Shown: positions 8,156 to 18,001, counted from the first letter of the stretch. The stretch: DNA of 64,000 nucleotides from Streptomyces gelaticus (GCF_014649535.1 NZ_BMTF01000002.1:372001-436000); one strand, 5' to 3'. The notes: generated by a model not told the origin, from the letters alone. Translations and numbers: made by a program.

Positions 8156-9217
8156 ATGGAGACTACTTCGCTCAGCCGTGCCGTGGAAGCCGAGTTCGCA
8201 CCGAGGACGACCTATCTCAACACCTCCACCTGCGGGCTGCTGCCCCGGCGGACCGTGGCGGCCGTACGGACGCTCGCCGAGGCGATCGCCGAGGGCGTCA
8301 CGGACGGCTCCGGTGAATTCGAAAGAGTGGAGGCGGCCCGGACCGGCTTCGCCCGCCTCGCGAGGGTCGCCACCGACCGGGTCGCCGTCGGCAGCTCGGT
8401 CTCCGTACATGTCGGGCTGATCGCCGCCTCGCTGGATCCGGGGGCCGAAGTCGTGGCTCCCGAGGTCGAGTTCAGCTCCGTCGTCGGTCCCCTCGCGGCC
8501 CGCGGCGACCTCCGGATGCGCTACGTGCCGCTGGACCGGCTGGCCGACGCGGTGGGTCCGGGCACCGCTCTCGTCGCCTTCTCCTCCGTGCAGTCGGCCA
8601 ACGGCCGGATCGCCGACCTGAAGGCGGTGCGCGCGGCGGCCGCCGCCCACGGTGCCCGGACGCTGCTCGACGCCACCCAGTCGGCGGGCTGGCTGCCGCT
8701 GGACGCCGGGGAGTACGACTACACCGTCACCGGCGGCTTCAAGTTCCTGCTCTGCCCGCGGGGCGCGTCGTTCCTCACCGTCACCGAGGAGGCGCAGCGG
8801 GCCCTGCCGCCGGTCTCCGTCGGCATGTCCGCCGCCGTCGACCCCTGGAGCAGTACGTACGGACCGGTCGAGCGGCTCTCACCGACCGCACGCCGCTACG
8901 ACGAACCGCCCGCCTTCCTCTCGTACCACGGCGCCGAGCAGTCCCTCGCGCTGCTGAACGAGGTCGGGGTGGACGCCGTCCACGCCCATGCCACCGGGCT
9001 CGCGGCCCGCCTGCGGGCGGAGCTGGCCGGGCTGGGGCACGAGGCGGTGCCGGGGGAGTCGGCGATCGTGGCCGTGCCCGGCCTGGGCGGGCGGGCACCG
9101 GAGCTCGCGCGGGCCGGGGTGGTGGTCTCCGACCGGGCGGGGAGTCTGCGTGCCGCCTTCCACCTGTACAACACACCGGCCGATGTGGACCGGGTCCTGG
9201 ACGTGCTCTCCGGCTGA
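8156..9217 (+). CDS. Aminotransferase class V (PLP enzyme)
   Basis: This 353-residue fold-type-I PLP protein opens with YLNTSTCGLLPRRT, as in class V/NifS-type enzymes. LLDATQSAGWLPLD supplies the cofactor aspartate region and VTGGFKFLLCPRG supplies the Schiff-base lysine near residue 192. It is slightly short but complete. Members include isopenicillin-N epimerase-like proteins, kynureninases and cysteine desulfurases; the absence of a conserved desulfurase Cys loop argues against NifS. Substrate unknown. It stands alone, 106 bases after the DsbA-like gene. Confidence 0.85.
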   Translation: METTSLSRAVEAEFAPRTTYLNTSTCGLLPRRTVAAVRTLAEAIAEGVTDGSGEFERVEAARTGFARLARVATDRVAVGSSVSVHVGLIAASLDPGAEVVAPEVEFSSVVGPLAARGDLRMRYVPLDRLADAVGPGTALVAFSSVQSANGRIADLKAVRAAAAAHGARTLLDATQSAGWLPLDAGEYDYTVTGGFKFLLCPRGASFLTVTEEAQRALPPVSVGMSAAVDPWSSTYGPVERLSPTARRYDEPPAFLSYHGAEQSLALLNEVGVDAVHAHATGLAARLRAELAGLGHEAVPGESAIVAVPGLGGRAPELARAGVVVSDRAGSLRAAFHLYNTPADVDRVLDVLSG

Positions 9218-9487
9218 CGCGCACAGCTGTCGTCGATGGCCTCCACCCGGACGGCCCGGCGGTCGTCCGGGTCGGAGCCGGGCCCTCCCCACGATCCGGG
9301 CCGGCTGTATCCGTGCCGTCCCTGGCGCCGGTCCGTTGCCACGCCTGCCGGAGCGGCGTCGGGCCGCCGCTCGATCCCGCCCCCGGACGAACCCCGACCG
9401 CACGCAGCTTCGACCCCGCGGTGTTACAAAGGGCAAAGGGAGGCAATCGTCGGGGTCAATCGTTTCGGCCGATTCCGGAGCGCACAG

Positions 9488-12178
9488 ATGCGGTCACTCA
9501 TGGGCAGGCGTCCGCGGAGCCTCGCAGGCCAGGTCTTCGCCCTGCAGGTGGCTGTTGTCGTGCTCCTCGTGGCCGCTGCGATGCTGGCGCTCCTGGTGGA
9601 GGCCCGGCGCGACAACAGCGCGGAGGCGAGAGACCGCACCATCGCCGTCGCGCAGACATTCGCTCATTCACCGGGCATCGTGACCGCGCTGAAAGCCCCT
9701 GATCCCTCCGCGGTGCTCCAGCCGCTCACCGAGGCGGGGCGGAAGGCGGCCGGCGTCGACTTCATCGTGGTGATGGACACGAAGGGGATCCGCTACACGC
9801 ATCCCCGGCCGGAGCTGATCGGGAAGAGGGCCGTCGCCACCATAGGGCCGGCGCTGGCCGGCCATGTGTACACCGAGAGCGTCAACGGCCCGCTCGGCCG
9901 CGAGGTGCAGGCGATCGTACCCGTCCGCGATCACGTGCAGGTCGTGGCCCTGGTGGCTGCCGGCATGAAGGTCGAGAAGGTGACCGGAGCGGTGGCACGG
10001 CAGATTCCGATCATCCTCGGTGCCGGGGCGATAGCGCTCGGACTGGCCACGAGCGGGACGGCCCTGGTGGCGAGGCGGCTGCGGCGGCAGACCCACCGTC
10101 TGGGCGCTGCCGAGATGAATCGTATGTACGAGCATCACGACGCGGTGCTGCACGCCGTGCGCGAAGGCGTGCTCATCGTCGGCAACGACGGTCGACTGCT
10201 GCTGGCCAACGACGAGGCCAGACGGCTGCTGGATCTGCCGCTCGACGCCGAGGGGCGACGTATCCCGGACCTGGCCGGCCTCGATCCCGGCATGGAGGAG
10301 CTGCTGACCTCGGGCCGCCCTGCCACGGACGAAGTGCACCTTGCGGGAAGCCGACTGCTCGCGGTGAACCAGCGGCCCACGGACCGTCACGGCGGCCCCC
10401 GGGGGACAGTCGCGACCTTGCGTGACTCCACAGAGCTGCGTGCGCTGTCCGGCAGGGCGGAGAACGCCCGCGAGCGGCTGCGCCTGCTGTACGACGCAGG
10501 TCTCGGCATCGGTACCACCCTCGATGTGGTGCGCACGGCCGAGGAACTGACCAGGATCGCGGTCCCCCGGCTCGCCGACTTCGGAACCGTCGATCTGGCC
10601 GAACCGGTTCTCCACGGGGACGAGCCGACCAGCACGGACACGGAAATGCGCCGCACCGCTGTACGCGGCATCCGGGACGATCATCCCCTGTACAAAATCG
10701 GTCAACTGAACAACTTTCTCCCGTCCACGCCACAGGCACGGGCCTTCGCCACCGGCCGGCCGGAGCTGGTGCCCGACCTGTCCGCCGCACCCGGCTGGCT
10801 CGCCCAGGACCCGGAGCGGACGCGGGCGATCATCGATTACGGAATCCACTCGCTCATCACGGTGCCCCTCCGGGCACGGGGCGTCATCATGGGCATGGCC
10901 AACTTCTGGCGCTCCGAGAAGCCCCAGCCGTTCGAGGAAGACGACCTGTCCCTGGCCGAAGAACTGGTCGCACGGGCGGCCGTCAGCATCGACAACGCCC
11001 GCCGCTACACCCGTGAGCACGTCATGGCCGTGACTCTGCAGCGCAGCCTGCTCCCGCGGGCCCTGCCCGAACAGAGCGCGCTCGACGTCGCCCATCGCTA
11101 CCTGCCCGCCGTCTCCGGGGTGAGCGGCGACTGGTTCGACGTGATCCCGCTCCCGGGCAGCCGGGTGGCGCTGGTCGTCGGGGATGTCGTCGGTCACGGC
11201 CTGCACGCGGCCGCAACAATGGGACGGCTGCGCACGGCCGTGCACAACTTCTCCACACTCGACCTTCCGCCCGACGAGATCCTCCACCACCTCGACGACC
11301 TGGTCGGACGCATCGACCAGGAGGAGGCGGAGACCACCGTCGATGCGGGGATCACAGGAGCTACCTGCCTGTACGCGATCTACGATCCCGTCTCCCGCCA
11401 CTGCGCCATGGCCCGGGCCGGGCACCCCCCGGCCGCACTGGTCCGGCCCGACGGCAGTGTGTCGTTCCCCGACCTGCCGGCCGGCCCGCCCCTGGGCCTG
11501 GGGGGAATGCCGTTCGAGACGGCCGAACTGGAGGTGGCGGAGGGCACGCAGTTCGTCCTCTACACCGATGGGCTCATCGAGGACCGCACCCGGGACATCG
11601 ACGTGGGGATCGAGCTGCTGCGTCAGGCCCTGGCGGGCCATCCCGACCGGTCGCCGGAGGAGAGCTGCCAGGCGGTCCTCGACGCGCTCCTGCCCGATCG
11701 GCCGAAGGACGATGTGGCGCTGCTCATCGCCCGGGCGCGGGCGATCCCGCCCGACCATGTCGCCGACTGGGACGTACCGTTCGACCCTGCCGCTGTGGCG
11801 GAAATGCGTGCTGCCGTGGCAGAGAAGGTCGACGACTGGGGCCTGTCCGAGCTTGCGTTCGCCACGGAACTGTTGCTCAGCGAGTTGATCACCAATGCCA
11901 TCCGCTACGGCTCCGCACCGGTCACCGTACGACTGCTGTACGACCGCACCCTCACCTGCGAGGTGGCGGACAGCAGCAGCACCTCACCCCATCTGCGCGA
12001 TGCCGGTGCCTTGGACGAAGGTGGCCGCGGTCTGTTCCTCGTCGCGCAGCTGGCCGAGCGCTGGGGCACCCGTTACACCTCCCAGGGAAAGGTCATCTGG
12101 GCGGAGCTGTCGCTGCCCCGGTCCGACGGGAGCACGGAAGGCGCGGCGTGGGCGGACGTCCTCGACGCGGAACTCTGA
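9488..12178 (+). CDS. Membrane sensor SpoIIE-type PP2C phosphatase with C-terminal HATPase
   Basis: The protein has 896 residues. TM1 is at about 15-38, a periplasmic Cache-like sensor (DFIVVMDTKGIRYTHPRPE) at about 40-165, and TM2 at about 172-195. A PAS-like segment (about 210-320), a GAF domain (about 335-520), the SpoIIE phosphatase and an RsbW-like HATPase (about 765-890; ELLLSELITNAIRYG, DEGGRGLFL) follow. Phosphatase motifs are GDWFDVIPLPG, VVGDVVGHGLHAA, MARAGHPPAALV and VLYTDGLIEDR. Such proteins dephosphorylate anti-sigma antagonists, and the fused HATPase may phosphorylate the same partner. No antagonist gene is adjacent. The ATG at 9488 is chosen for its GGAG site (7-base spacing); ATG 9500 is the alternative. 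Confidence 0.9.
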   Translation: MRSLMGRRPRSLAGQVFALQVAVVVLLVAAAMLALLVEARRDNSAEARDRTIAVAQTFAHSPGIVTALKAPDPSAVLQPLTEAGRKAAGVDFIVVMDTKGIRYTHPRPELIGKRAVATIGPALAGHVYTESVNGPLGREVQAIVPVRDHVQVVALVAAGMKVEKVTGAVARQIPIILGAGAIALGLATSGTALVARRLRRQTHRLGAAEMNRMYEHHDAVLHAVREGVLIVGNDGRLLLANDEARRLLDLPLDAEGRRIPDLAGLDPGMEELLTSGRPATDEVHLAGSRLLAVNQRPTDRHGGPRGTVATLRDSTELRALSGRAENARERLRLLYDAGLGIGTTLDVVRTAEELTRIAVPRLADFGTVDLAEPVLHGDEPTSTDTEMRRTAVRGIRDDHPLYKIGQLNNFLPSTPQARAFATGRPELVPDLSAAPGWLAQDPERTRAIIDYGIHSLITVPLRARGVIMGMANFWRSEKPQPFEEDDLSLAEELVARAAVSIDNARRYTREHVMAVTLQRSLLPRALPEQSALDVAHRYLPAVSGVSGDWFDVIPLPGSRVALVVGDVVGHGLHAAATMGRLRTAVHNFSTLDLPPDEILHHLDDLVGRIDQEEAETTVDAGITGATCLYAIYDPVSRHCAMARAGHPPAALVRPDGSVSFPDLPAGPPLGLGGMPFETAELEVAEGTQFVLYTDGLIEDRTRDIDVGIELLRQALAGHPDRSPEESCQAVLDALLPDRPKDDVALLIARARAIPPDHVADWDVPFDPAAVAEMRAAVAEKVDDWGLSELAFATELLLSELITNAIRYGSAPVTVRLLYDRTLTCEVADSSSTSPHLRDAGALDEGGRGLFLVAQLAERWGTRYTSQGKVIWAELSLPRSDGSTEGAAWADVLDAEL

Positions 12179-12203
12179 CCGCTGGACCGAAGCAGCTTCA
12201 AGT

Positions 12204-12232
12204 CTCCCGGGGAGAACGCCTCTCCCCGGGAG
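12204..12232. terminator. 12-bp stem hairpin between convergent genes
   Basis: Perfect 12-base arms (12204-12215, 12221-12232) surround a 5-base loop. It sits 25 bases past the SpoIIE-type gene and 32 bases past the end of the opposing gene, so a bidirectional terminator is likely. Confidence 0.7.
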
Positions 12233-12264
12233 CGTCCCGGGACAGCGGTCCGGGCGGCCGCCCG

Positions 12265-13290
12265 TTACTCCTGACCGGCCCCGTCCAGCGGCGCACTGTG
12301 CCACTTCCACGACGTGACGCGCGGGTGGCCGGGCAGCTCGGCGCGGCCGGTGGCCCAGCGCAGTACGGTCCAGCGGTCGGCGTCCTTCGGAGCGTCCGGG
12401 AACAGCCGGGCCAGCACCCGGTCGCACAGACCGGCGGGCGGATTCCAGGTGACATCCAGGCTCGCGGCGAGATCGTGCGTGTGCACCAGGGTCTCCACGA
12501 TCCCCATCGCGGCGAAGCCCTCCGGATCGGACACTCCGTAGGAGTGGTACGAGCGGAGCTCGGGCGAGGCCGTTCGGACCATCGCGGCGAGCAGCGCCCC
12601 GTTCGCCTCCAGCGTCCGGAGCAGCCCGGCGGGGCCGGCCGACGGATCCGCGAAGACCGCGTTGCACGGACCGCCCTCACGGTCGGGGCTCCAGCGGTAA
12701 GGGAGGTACGTGTCCAGCTCCGGCCGCCGCGGGCCCAGTTGGGCCGCGTAGGAGAAGAGGTCGTCGCTCAGATGCTCCGCGGTCTCCCAGCAGCTCCACT
12801 CCAGCGACCCCGCCGGAATGTTCCAGTCGTCCACCGGGGACTCCCGGAGCGCGGCGAGGGCGAGGTCCACCGCGGTGGTCACGTCGTCCGCCGTGACCGG
12901 CAGCCGGGTCCCGGTCAGGGCCGCCCGTTCCGCCGCACCGCACTCGACGCAGAACTCGTTGCCCTCAGGGTCGGCGAGCGTCGCCCAGCCCCGCCCGTCG
13001 GGCTTTCGGTGGTCGGCGACGAGGGTGGCACCGAGGCCGAGCAGCCGCTCGACCTCCTCGTCCCTCGTCCGGTCCTGCGGCTGGATGTCCAGGTGGACAC
13101 GGTTCTTGCTGCTCTTGGACTCCGGCACCTGGATGAACAGCAGCGCGGCGCCGGGGGATTCGACGAGCGCCTCGGGATCACCGGGGGCGTCGTCGTCCGA
13201 GAGCCGTGCGCCGAGCACCCCGGCCCAGAAGCCGGCCAGCCCGTAGGCGTCGGCGCAGTCGATCGTGATGTGACGTACGAGAGAGGTCAT
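12265..13290 (-). CDS. VOC domain fused to a maleylpyruvate-isomerase-type (DinB-like) domain
   Basis: The protein has 341 residues. Residues 1 to about 115 form a glyoxalase/VOC unit (RHITIDCADAYGLAGFWAGV, RVHLDIQP, TLADPEGNEFCVE) with likely metal ligands H and E. Residues about 125-341 resemble the mycothiol-dependent maleylpyruvate isomerase N-domain/DinB four-helix fold (WSCWETAEHLSDDLFSYAAQ, VETLVHTHDLAASL), including the spaced His residues that bind metal. Mycothiol-linked detoxification or thiol transfer is inferred from that domain. The ATG at 13290 is preferred; a GTG three codons upstream is possible. Confidence 0.8.
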   Translation of the reverse strand: MTSLVRHITIDCADAYGLAGFWAGVLGARLSDDDAPGDPEALVESPGAALLFIQVPESKSSKNRVHLDIQPQDRTRDEEVERLLGLGATLVADHRKPDGRGWATLADPEGNEFCVECGAAERAALTGTRLPVTADDVTTAVDLALAALRESPVDDWNIPAGSLEWSCWETAEHLSDDLFSYAAQLGPRRPELDTYLPYRWSPDREGGPCNAVFADPSAGPAGLLRTLEANGALLAAMVRTASPELRSYHSYGVSDPEGFAAMGIVETLVHTHDLAASLDVTWNPPAGLCDRVLARLFPDAPKDADRWTVLRWATGRAELPGHPRVTSWKWHSAPLDGAGQE

Positions 13291-13332
13291 GGGCTCCACT
13301 GTGGTCGCCGGTGCCCGCCAGGTACAGCGGGT

Positions 13333-14604
13333 TTACGGCTGGGGGGACGGGTCGGCGGGCAGGCCGTCCGGACCGGGCGCGGGGACAGGAGCGGGGGCTG
13401 CCGTGCGCCCGCGTGGTACGCGCCTCGCAGGCCCGGCGGCGCCGCGCCTCGACGGAGGCCTCCACCGGCGGCGGTTGGGGAGGAACACGGCGAGGATCCC
13501 GGCGGCGGTCAGCGCGATCAGGCTGCTGACGACGCCGATCCGCGGTGCCAGCGAGACATCGGGCAGCAGGAACACCGCGACATCGAGGCTGAAGGAGGCC
13601 GCCGCGACCATGGCGAGCGAGGAGGCGACGCGGTTGAGCCGGGTGTCGAGTGCCTCGGTCCGCTGCGAAGCGGCGGCCAGCAGGGAGTTGCCGACGTAGC
13701 CGAGGAGCTTGTCGGCCCGCTCCTGGGTGTTGTCCAGGCCGATGGAATCACGGGCGGCCAGATAGGTGGCCCGGGGGCCCTGGTCCGACTCTATGCGGTA
13801 GCCGTCGAGGTGGTGGTAGTCGGACCAGACCCCGTCGAGGAAGCGCCGGAACGCGTGGACGTCGGTCATGGGGTGCTCGGCCTTGGCGAGGTCGACCAGA
13901 ATCCGGCGGCCACCCAGCAGAGCACCGACGAGCAGGGACTGCTGTGCCGTCGCGATGTCGGTGGGCTCCAGCATCGTCCGCAGCTCGTGCAGCGGCGTCG
14001 CCGGGTCCCGGTCCCAGGCGTAGGTGTACGGCAGCAGTATCCGGCAGTGCGGCCCCGGACTGAGCTGCGGCAGCCGCGGATCGGTCGCCCACGGGGGTTC
14101 CTCGGTGACGAAGTGGCAGTTGTACCGGGCGGACTGACGGTCCACCGGTGACGCCTCCCCGCCGCTCGCGAGGTCCGGTCGCAGCGCGAGCCCCTGCACC
14201 AGACCGCAGGCCACCGCGGCTGCCAGCACCGCGGCGAGGACGGGGCCGTCCGCCTCGCGGAGCACGTTGTTCACCCGCGCGTCCAGCGCGTCGAGGTCGG
14301 CGAGCGGGAGCAGGCGCAGGTCCGCCTCGTGCCGCAGCGCGTACGTCACCAGGATGCTGCCCGCGCTCAGGATCCGGGCGTGGCAGCCGACGATCTCCGT
14401 ACCGGGAAGCGTGATCACCCCGGTGATGATCTCCTTCAGGTCGAGCTCGATCGTGTGGTCCGGGTTGTACACGAGCGTCCCCAGCTCACCGGGGGCCGGG
14501 CGTAACTCGCCGTGCCCCGGCACCCGGAAGGAATCCAGGCCCAGGGGCGGGGAGTTGTGGTGCACCGGGTACGCCCTGCTCTGCAGGTGCAGCACCTCGC
14601 TCAA
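13333..14604 (-). CDS. Membrane protein of unknown function; contains a TTA codon
   Basis: The protein has about 423 residues and starts at a TTG overlapping the methyltransferase stop (TTGA), with GAGG seven bases upstream; a GTG at 14595 is the alternative. A soluble N-terminal region (about 1-350) is followed by a helical stretch (QERADKLLGYVGNSLLAAA) and two close membrane helices before a basic Pro-rich tail. This topology recalls CorA- or RMND1-like proteins, but I see no GMN motif. Codon 34 is TTA (plus 14503-14505), so bldA dependence is expected. The coupled SAM methyltransferase is its only clear context. Confidence 0.65.
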   Translation of the reverse strand: MSEVLHLQSRAYPVHHNSPPLGLDSFRVPGHGELRPAPGELGTLVYNPDHTIELDLKEIITGVITLPGTEIVGCHARILSAGSILVTYALRHEADLRLLPLADLDALDARVNNVLREADGPVLAAVLAAAVACGLVQGLALRPDLASGGEASPVDRQSARYNCHFVTEEPPWATDPRLPQLSPGPHCRILLPYTYAWDRDPATPLHELRTMLEPTDIATAQQSLLVGALLGGRRILVDLAKAEHPMTDVHAFRRFLDGVWSDYHHLDGYRIESDQGPRATYLAARDSIGLDNTQERADKLLGYVGNSLLAAASQRTEALDTRLNRVASSLAMVAAASFSLDVAVFLLPDVSLAPRIGVVSSLIALTAAGILAVFLPNRRRWRPPSRRGAAGPARRVPRGRTAAPAPVPAPGPDGLPADPSPQP

Positions 14605-15476
14605 CGCGTCACCTCGGCCTGCCCCGGAAGGCCCTGCCCGGGAACGTTCTGCGCGGGCGCGTTCCAGGAGACGGCCACGTACTCGGGAATCAGGTCGGAC
14701 TCGGGCACGTCGACGCGGTCGAGGTACCGCCGCTGCAGATCCTCCGGTCCGCAGTCCTCGATCTCCTTGCCGAGCAGCGAGGTCAGGCCGTGGTGGGTCA
14801 GATAGGAGGCTTCCTCCGGGACCGAACGGCTGCGGAACCACTGACGCTGGTCGGCGAGGACCCGGCTTCCCGCGGCCGCGGCGGGCCAGTAGCTGACGGC
14901 GGTGACCGCGCACGTACCGAACTCGGCCCCGAGGCCGACGACCGCGCGCGCCGCCTCCGGGGACAGATAGAAGACCAGGCCCTCGGCGACATAGGCCACC
15001 GGGCGCCCGTCGGCCAATTCGCGTACCAGGGACACGAGTTCCTTGCGCGCGTCCGGGCTGCTGAGGTCGGCCGCGTGATGGTGGACATCGCGCTCCGGCA
15101 GGACCCCGGACGCCACCAGCTGCGCCGTACGGGACCGCTTGGCCGCGGCCATGTCCGGCAGATCCACTTCGAGCGCGGTCCGGAACGGCAGGAGCCACGG
15201 GTACGACGAGAAACCGGCCCCGCACACGACGAGCACCGTGTCCGGATCCTTGCGCAGCGCGCGGGCCAGGGTGTCCGCGATGTACCTTCCGCGCAGCGAG
15301 ACCACCAGATCGTCGTGGGGGTAGACGGTGCCGGCGAACTCGTCCCACAGCGCACGCACCGCGGGCCGGTCGCCGTCCGGAATCCATGCCGCCGCCAGGG
15401 GGTCCTCGGCGAGATCGGGCATCCTGGCGCGCGACTCGTTGACGAGATAGGCGGTCAGTTCTACTCCACAGTGCAT
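14601..15476 (-). CDS. SAM-dependent methyltransferase, leucine carboxyl methyltransferase (PPM1/LCMT) family
   Basis: The protein has 291 residues and starts at an ATG with GGGAG upstream. The SAM-binding glycine motif VLVVCGAGFSSYPW, the acidic strand end LEVDLPDM followed by KRSR, and VAEGLVFYLSPEAA are typical of the LCMT/PPM1 family. In actinomycetes this family methylates carboxylates or hydroxyls of small molecules. The acceptor is unknown. It is translationally coupled to the following membrane protein and is probably co-expressed with that TTA-containing gene. Confidence 0.85.
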   Translation of the reverse strand: MHCGVELTAYLVNESRARMPDLAEDPLAAAWIPDGDRPAVRALWDEFAGTVYPHDDLVVSLRGRYIADTLARALRKDPDTVLVVCGAGFSSYPWLLPFRTALEVDLPDMAAAKRSRTAQLVASGVLPERDVHHHAADLSSPDARKELVSLVRELADGRPVAYVAEGLVFYLSPEAARAVVGLGAEFGTCAVTAVSYWPAAAAGSRVLADQRQWFRSRSVPEEASYLTHHGLTSLLGKEIEDCGPEDLQRRYLDRVDVPESDLIPEYVAVSWNAPAQNVPGQGLPGQAEVTR

Positions 15477-15683
15477 GGGCGAGTCTCCCGCTGGTGCTTG
15501 GTGTGCAGTTGCCTGATCCCTGTGCCCCGGCCTCCGGTCCCGAGATCACCGACGGTCGTGATCAGGTCCCACATAGTACGCATCGGCTCTCGGCACCCGC
15601 CAGGGTCCGAGAGGCCAACGCACCCTCGGGAGCTGGCACTTCGCGGGACCGGGCCCCTCGCACACCCGAGGAGCGGCGAGGGG

Positions 15684-16790
15684 CTACTCGCTCGGCCAGG
15701 CCTCCGAGACCGCCTTGCGGGCGGCTTCGAGATCGACCTTCCGGCCCGCGTCGGCCAGCGCCGCCCCCAGCGCCGCGAGCGAGGACTGCACCGCGCCCCG
15801 CGTCGCGTCCACGCCGTAGTGATTGACCCGGATCATCTCCTTGGACAGCGCGCCGCCGCCCGCGATCAGCGGCAGCGACGGGTCGGCCGCCAGCGCCCGC
15901 GCGACCAGCCCGGCGGCGTCGACACCCTCGGGGGCGCGCAGCGTCGTCGCGACCGGCGCCGCCTCCGCGGCCTGGTGCACGTACGGCGAGAGCCCGCCGC
16001 CGAGAGCCACCGCACCGGCGCGCGTCGCCGCGGCGGCGGCGGCGTGGCGTGCCATCAGCGCCTCCAGGCCCTCGGTCTCGATCCGATCCACGCAGGCCTC
16101 CAGCGCCAGCATCTCCAGCTGGGCGGGGGCGTGCAGCAGGGCCTTGCGGCCACCGTCGATCCAGCGCTCCTTCCAGTCCAGCAGCGAGAGGTACGAGCGG
16201 CGCGGGGCCTGGGGGTTGGCGGCGATCCGCTCCCAGGCGCGCTCGCTCACCGACACCGCCGACACCCCGGCCGGGCCGCCCATCGCCTTCTGCGCACCGA
16301 TCACACAGAGGTCGACGCCCCACACGTCCGGCAGCAGAGGCTCGGCACCCACCGAGGCGACGGCGTCCAGCATGAACAGCGCCCCGTGCGAACGGACCAC
16401 CTCACCGATCTCGGCGACTGGATTGGTGTTTCCGGTCGCCGCCTCCGCGTGGACCAGCGAGACGAAGTCGATCTCCGGGTGCTCGGCCAGCGCCCGCGCG
16501 ACCTGGTCGGCGGTGACCGCCGTGTGGAAGGGGACGGATAGATCGACCACGTCGGCACCGCAGTCCCGCAGCCAGTTCCCGAAGGTCTGCCCGTACGGCC
16601 CGGTGACGACGTTCAGCGCGGTCGAGCCGGGCCGGGCGCCGCCCCGGATGCAGCCTTCCAGGGGCAGCAGCGCCTCGCCCTGCATGATGACGACGTCCTG
16701 CTCGGTGGCGAGGAGGCCGGCCACCCGCTTCTCGACGGCCGCGAAGTGCGCGGCGGTGAGCGGGGCGAGGTCGAGGAAGGGGTGCGTCAC
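15684..16790 (-). CDS. Class V aminotransferase, alanine-glyoxylate/serine-pyruvate type
   Basis: This is a 368-residue PLP enzyme. The GTG at 16790 is preferred because the family begins right there (THPFLDLAPLT); upstream residues are not family-like. LVHAEAATGNTNPVAEIGEV, MLDAVASVGAEPLL and VDLCVIGAQKAMGGPAG match the AGT/SPT branch, with the Schiff-base lysine in AQKAMGGP (near residue 188). A transamination between glyoxylate or pyruvate and a small amino acid is the usual activity. It is divergent from the amidohydrolase at 16901 with a 110-base shared upstream region. Confidence 0.88.
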   Translation of the reverse strand: MTHPFLDLAPLTAAHFAAVEKRVAGLLATEQDVVIMQGEALLPLEGCIRGGARPGSTALNVVTGPYGQTFGNWLRDCGADVVDLSVPFHTAVTADQVARALAEHPEIDFVSLVHAEAATGNTNPVAEIGEVVRSHGALFMLDAVASVGAEPLLPDVWGVDLCVIGAQKAMGGPAGVSAVSVSERAWERIAANPQAPRRSYLSLLDWKERWIDGGRKALLHAPAQLEMLALEACVDRIETEGLEALMARHAAAAAATRAGAVALGGGLSPYVHQAAEAAPVATTLRAPEGVDAAGLVARALAADPSLPLIAGGGALSKEMIRVNHYGVDATRGAVQSSLAALGAALADAGRKVDLEAARKAVSEAWPSE

Positions 16791-16900
16791 GGTGGTGCTC
16801 TCTTCGGGTCGGGTCGGTCCGGCGCGCTGCGGCGCGTACGGACAGTGCTTCGGTCGAAGCGTACCCAGGGCCCCGCGCGCCGCCTCGTACAGTGCTGCCC

Positions 16901-18001
16901 ATGAGTGATCACAAGGCATCGCAGGTGCTGCATGTGAAGGGGCGGGTGCTCGTCGGTCCCGAGGACGTCCGGGACGAGCTCTGGGTGGTCGACGGGCGGA
17001 TCTCCTACGGGAGACCGGCCGGTGCGGACGGGGCGGTGACCGTCACCGGCTGGGTACTGCCGGGCCTGGTGGACGCCCACTGCCACGTCGGGCTCGACCA
17101 CCACGGTGCCGTCGACGCCGCGACCAGCGAGAAGCAGGCCCTCGCCGACCGGGACGCGGGTGCGCTGCTGCTGCGGGACGCGGGTTCACCGTCCGACACC
17201 CGGTGGATCGACGAACGCGAGGACCTGCCGAAGATCATCAGGGCGGGCCGGCACATCGCCCGGCCCCGCAGGTACACCCGGAACTACGCCCATGAGATCG
17301 AGCCCGGCGAGCTGGTCGCCTACGTCGCGCAGGAGGCGCGCCGCGGCGACGGCTGGGTGAAGCTGGTCGGCGACTGGATCGACCGCGAGGTGGGCGATCT
17401 GACCGCCCTCTGGCCGCGCGACGCGGTCCGGGCGGCCATCGCCGAGGCGCACCGGCTCGGCGCCCGGGTCACCGCGCACTGCTTCGCCGAGGACTCGCTG
17501 CGCGATCTCGTCGAGGCCGGGATCGACTGCATCGAGCACGCCACCGGCCTCACCGAGGAGACCATTCCGCTCTTCGCCGAGCGCGGTGTGGCGATCGTTC
17601 CCACGCTGATCAACATCGCCACCTTCCCTTCGCTCGCGGCGGGCGGCGAGGCCAAGTTCCCCCGCTGGTCGGCCCACATGAGGCGGCTGCACGAGCGGCG
17701 CTACGACACGGTGCGCGCCGCGTACGACGCCGGGATCCCGGTCTTCGTCGGCACCGACGCGGGCGGCGTGCTCGCCCACGGTCTGGTGGCGGACGAGGTC
17801 GCCGAGCTGGTGAAGGCGGGCATCCCGGCCCTGGACGCGCTGTCCGCGACGACCTGGGGCGCGCGGCAGTGGCTGGGCCGGCCGGTGCTGGAGGAGGGCG
17901 CCCCGGCGGACCTGGTGGTGTACGACGAGGACCCGCGGGCGGACGTACGGGTGCTCGCGGCACCGCGGCGGGTGGTGCTGAACGGGCGGGTGATCGGCTG
18001 A
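16901..18001 (+). CDS. Amidohydrolase superfamily protein (imidazolonepropionase-like)
   Basis: The protein has 366 residues and starts at ATG 16901; a GTG at 16892 is less likely. It shows the complete metal-site pattern: HxH in VDAHCHVG, the bridging-lysine region DGWVKLVGDWID, histidines in TAHCFAED and IEHATG, and the aspartate in VGTDAGG. The composite beta-sandwich is split between the N- and C-termini (PADLVVYDEDPR), as in imidazolonepropionase and prolidase-like enzymes. Hydrolysis of a cyclic amide or peptide-like substrate is expected; the substrate is not identifiable. Confidence 0.88.
   Translation: MSDHKASQVLHVKGRVLVGPEDVRDELWVVDGRISYGRPAGADGAVTVTGWVLPGLVDAHCHVGLDHHGAVDAATSEKQALADRDAGALLLRDAGSPSDTRWIDEREDLPKIIRAGRHIARPRRYTRNYAHEIEPGELVAYVAQEARRGDGWVKLVGDWIDREVGDLTALWPRDAVRAAIAEAHRLGARVTAHCFAEDSLRDLVEAGIDCIEHATGLTEETIPLFAERGVAIVPTLINIATFPSLAAGGEAKFPRWSAHMRRLHERRYDTVRAAYDAGIPVFVGTDAGGVLAHGLVADEVAELVKAGIPALDALSATTWGARQWLGRPVLEEGAPADLVVYDEDPRADVRVLAAPRRVVLNGRVIG

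Noticed and set aside
13333..15549. A 738-codon open frame covering the membrane protein and the methyltransferase region
   Set aside because: Only the part after about 14604 (minus direction) has coding bias; the rest is the shadow of the methyltransferase gene in another frame.
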